Assembly (NCBI GenBank): GCA_030689795.1
Contig: JAUYEO010000092.1
Location: 1-6,365, forward strand
Direction of reading: 5' to 3'
Source: Desulfobacterales bacterium
Lineage (GTDB): Bacteria > Desulfobacterota > Desulfobacteria > Desulfobacterales > RPRI01
DNA length: 6,365 bases
Shown here: piece by piece, positions 5,729 through 6,365 of the stretch
How positions within the stretch are numbered: the stretch's first letter is position 1
Layout of the letters: the number at the start of each line of letters is the position of its first letter
The notes under the pieces: model-generated
Databases searched by the model: none
What the model saw: the letters and a program-made list of their open reading frames with translations, nothing else
Told to the model about the DNA's origin: nothing
Made by a program: the position numbers and the translations under genes

Positions 5729-6365
5729 ATGAGGCACTTTACAAAATTTATCCTGGCAATTTTATTATTAATAGCGCCTTCCGGCGCTTCCGCCGGCGTT
5801 ATAAACACAAAGATCGAGCTCTCCTGCGCCGTTGATAAGAAAAACAACATTGCCGTACATGCCAAAATAGCTAACAAAGGAAATTCAACTGCTTATAGAG
5901 TTACTCTCTCGTTATTCATGGAGGATTGGGCGCAGAAATTCGGCAATCTGGGCGATAACCAGCCGGACGGCATGATTAAATTTAATGAAAATATAAGCTT
6001 GCCTGAGCTGAAACCGGGCCTGCACATACTTGTTGCAAGAGTCAGTTTCGAAGAGCAGAACGGAACGTCCCACAGGATTTATGAATATTCCCCTTTTTCG
6101 TACAAAACTGACGGGATCAGCAAAGAACAGCAGGAGCTCTCTCTGGAGCTGAAACCGCCGGTATTCAATACACGGGCTTTATGGGAGAAGAAAAAGGAGA
6201 TGATAATTCATTTAAATAATCCGCATGACTATCCCGTAGCTCCTCGAGTTTCGTTTTTCCTTCCGGACGGTTATACCGCGGAGGAATCGACGGTTACAAC
6301 AGAAATTTCTCCGAACAAAAATATTACGGAGAACGTTGCCGTTGAAAAGGACAAATCGATCAATC
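5729..6365 (+). CDS. Secreted protein of unknown function, Ig/CARDB-like, 3' partial
   Basis: An open frame runs from ATG 5729 to the window edge (212 complete codons, no stop). An in-frame TAA at 5723 fixes this ATG as the earliest start; the only upstream purine stretch is a weak TTGGAAA. The N-terminus is a clear signal peptide: R2 and K6, a hydrophobic core FILAILLLIAP (7-17), and a GASA|G signal peptidase I site with cleavage expected after A22. There is no lipobox cysteine. The mature part looks beta-rich. Segments such as IANKGNSTAYRVTLSLF (about 47-63) and LPELKPGLH (about 91-99) resemble the gene-product pattern of CARDB/NEW3-type Ig-like extracellular domains, and a second such module may begin near residue 150. 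I do not recognise the family and assign no function. It probably acts in the periplasm or at the cell surface. It is in the same direction as the operon but separated from it by 106 bp containing the repeats, so co-transcription is uncertain. Confidence 0.8.
   Translation, partial: MRHFTKFILAILLLIAPSGASAGVINTKIELSCAVDKKNNIAVHAKIANKGNSTAYRVTLSLFMEDWAQKFGNLGDNQPDGMIKFNENISLPELKPGLHILVARVSFEEQNGTSHRIYEYSPFSYKTDGISKEQQELSLELKPPVFNTRALWEKKKEMIIHLNNPHDYPVAPRVSFFLPDGYTAEESTVTTEISPNKNITENVAVEKDKSIN

Noticed and set aside
5371..5877. Open frame of 168 codons on the - strand with a Leu/Trp/Phe/Ser/Gly-rich middle
   Set aside because: It crosses the heptamer array in antisense, and its repetitive middle is just the translated CTGGTTT repeat. 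Its flanks are the antisense of the GT-C 3' end and of the secreted protein gene, both of which have stronger coding evidence.

Overview
The window is a piece of a bacterial chromosome of moderate GC content. Every gene is on the + strand, and four of them are tightly packed. The mix of Shine-Dalgarno-led genes with TTG starts, a cobalamin-dependent radical SAM enzyme, a NodU-type carbamoyltransferase, and short-period GGCACARA / AAACCAG repeats suggests an anaerobic Gram-negative lineage such as Desulfobacterota or Nitrospirota, perhaps a metagenome-derived genome. That placement is an inference and is weak, because no rRNA or other marker gene is present.

Layout. Bases 1-74 are an AT-rich leader with a possible sigma70-type promoter lying so close to the first ATG that the transcript could be leaderless. 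Next come a soluble family 2 glycosyltransferase of the polyprenyl-phosphate sugar synthase type (75-764), a B12-binding-domain radical SAM protein (775-2184, TTG start), a NodU/CmcH/TobZ-type carbamoyltransferase (2181-3890, ATGA overlap) and a polytopic GT-C glycosyltransferase of the GT39/ArnT type (3871-5622, TTG start inside the carbamoyltransferase gene). Gaps are 10 bp or less, or the genes overlap, so these four almost certainly form one translationally coupled operon. A composite island of three short tandem-repeat families (5592-5700) follows. It runs into the 3' end of the GT-C gene and supplies its last codons and its stop. The window ends inside a secreted protein gene of unknown function (5729 to beyond 6365) with a clear signal peptide and Ig-like/CARDB-like sequence.

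How the genes may work together (inference). The GT2 enzyme would load a sugar onto a polyprenyl phosphate at the cytoplasmic face. The GT-C protein would use that lipid-linked sugar as donor on the periplasmic side. The radical SAM/B12 enzyme and the carbamoyltransferase would decorate the sugar or the acceptor by C-methylation or another radical rearrangement and by O-carbamoylation. The product would be an unusual modified glycan, glycolipid or glycoprotein. No gene here identifies the sugar or the acceptor.
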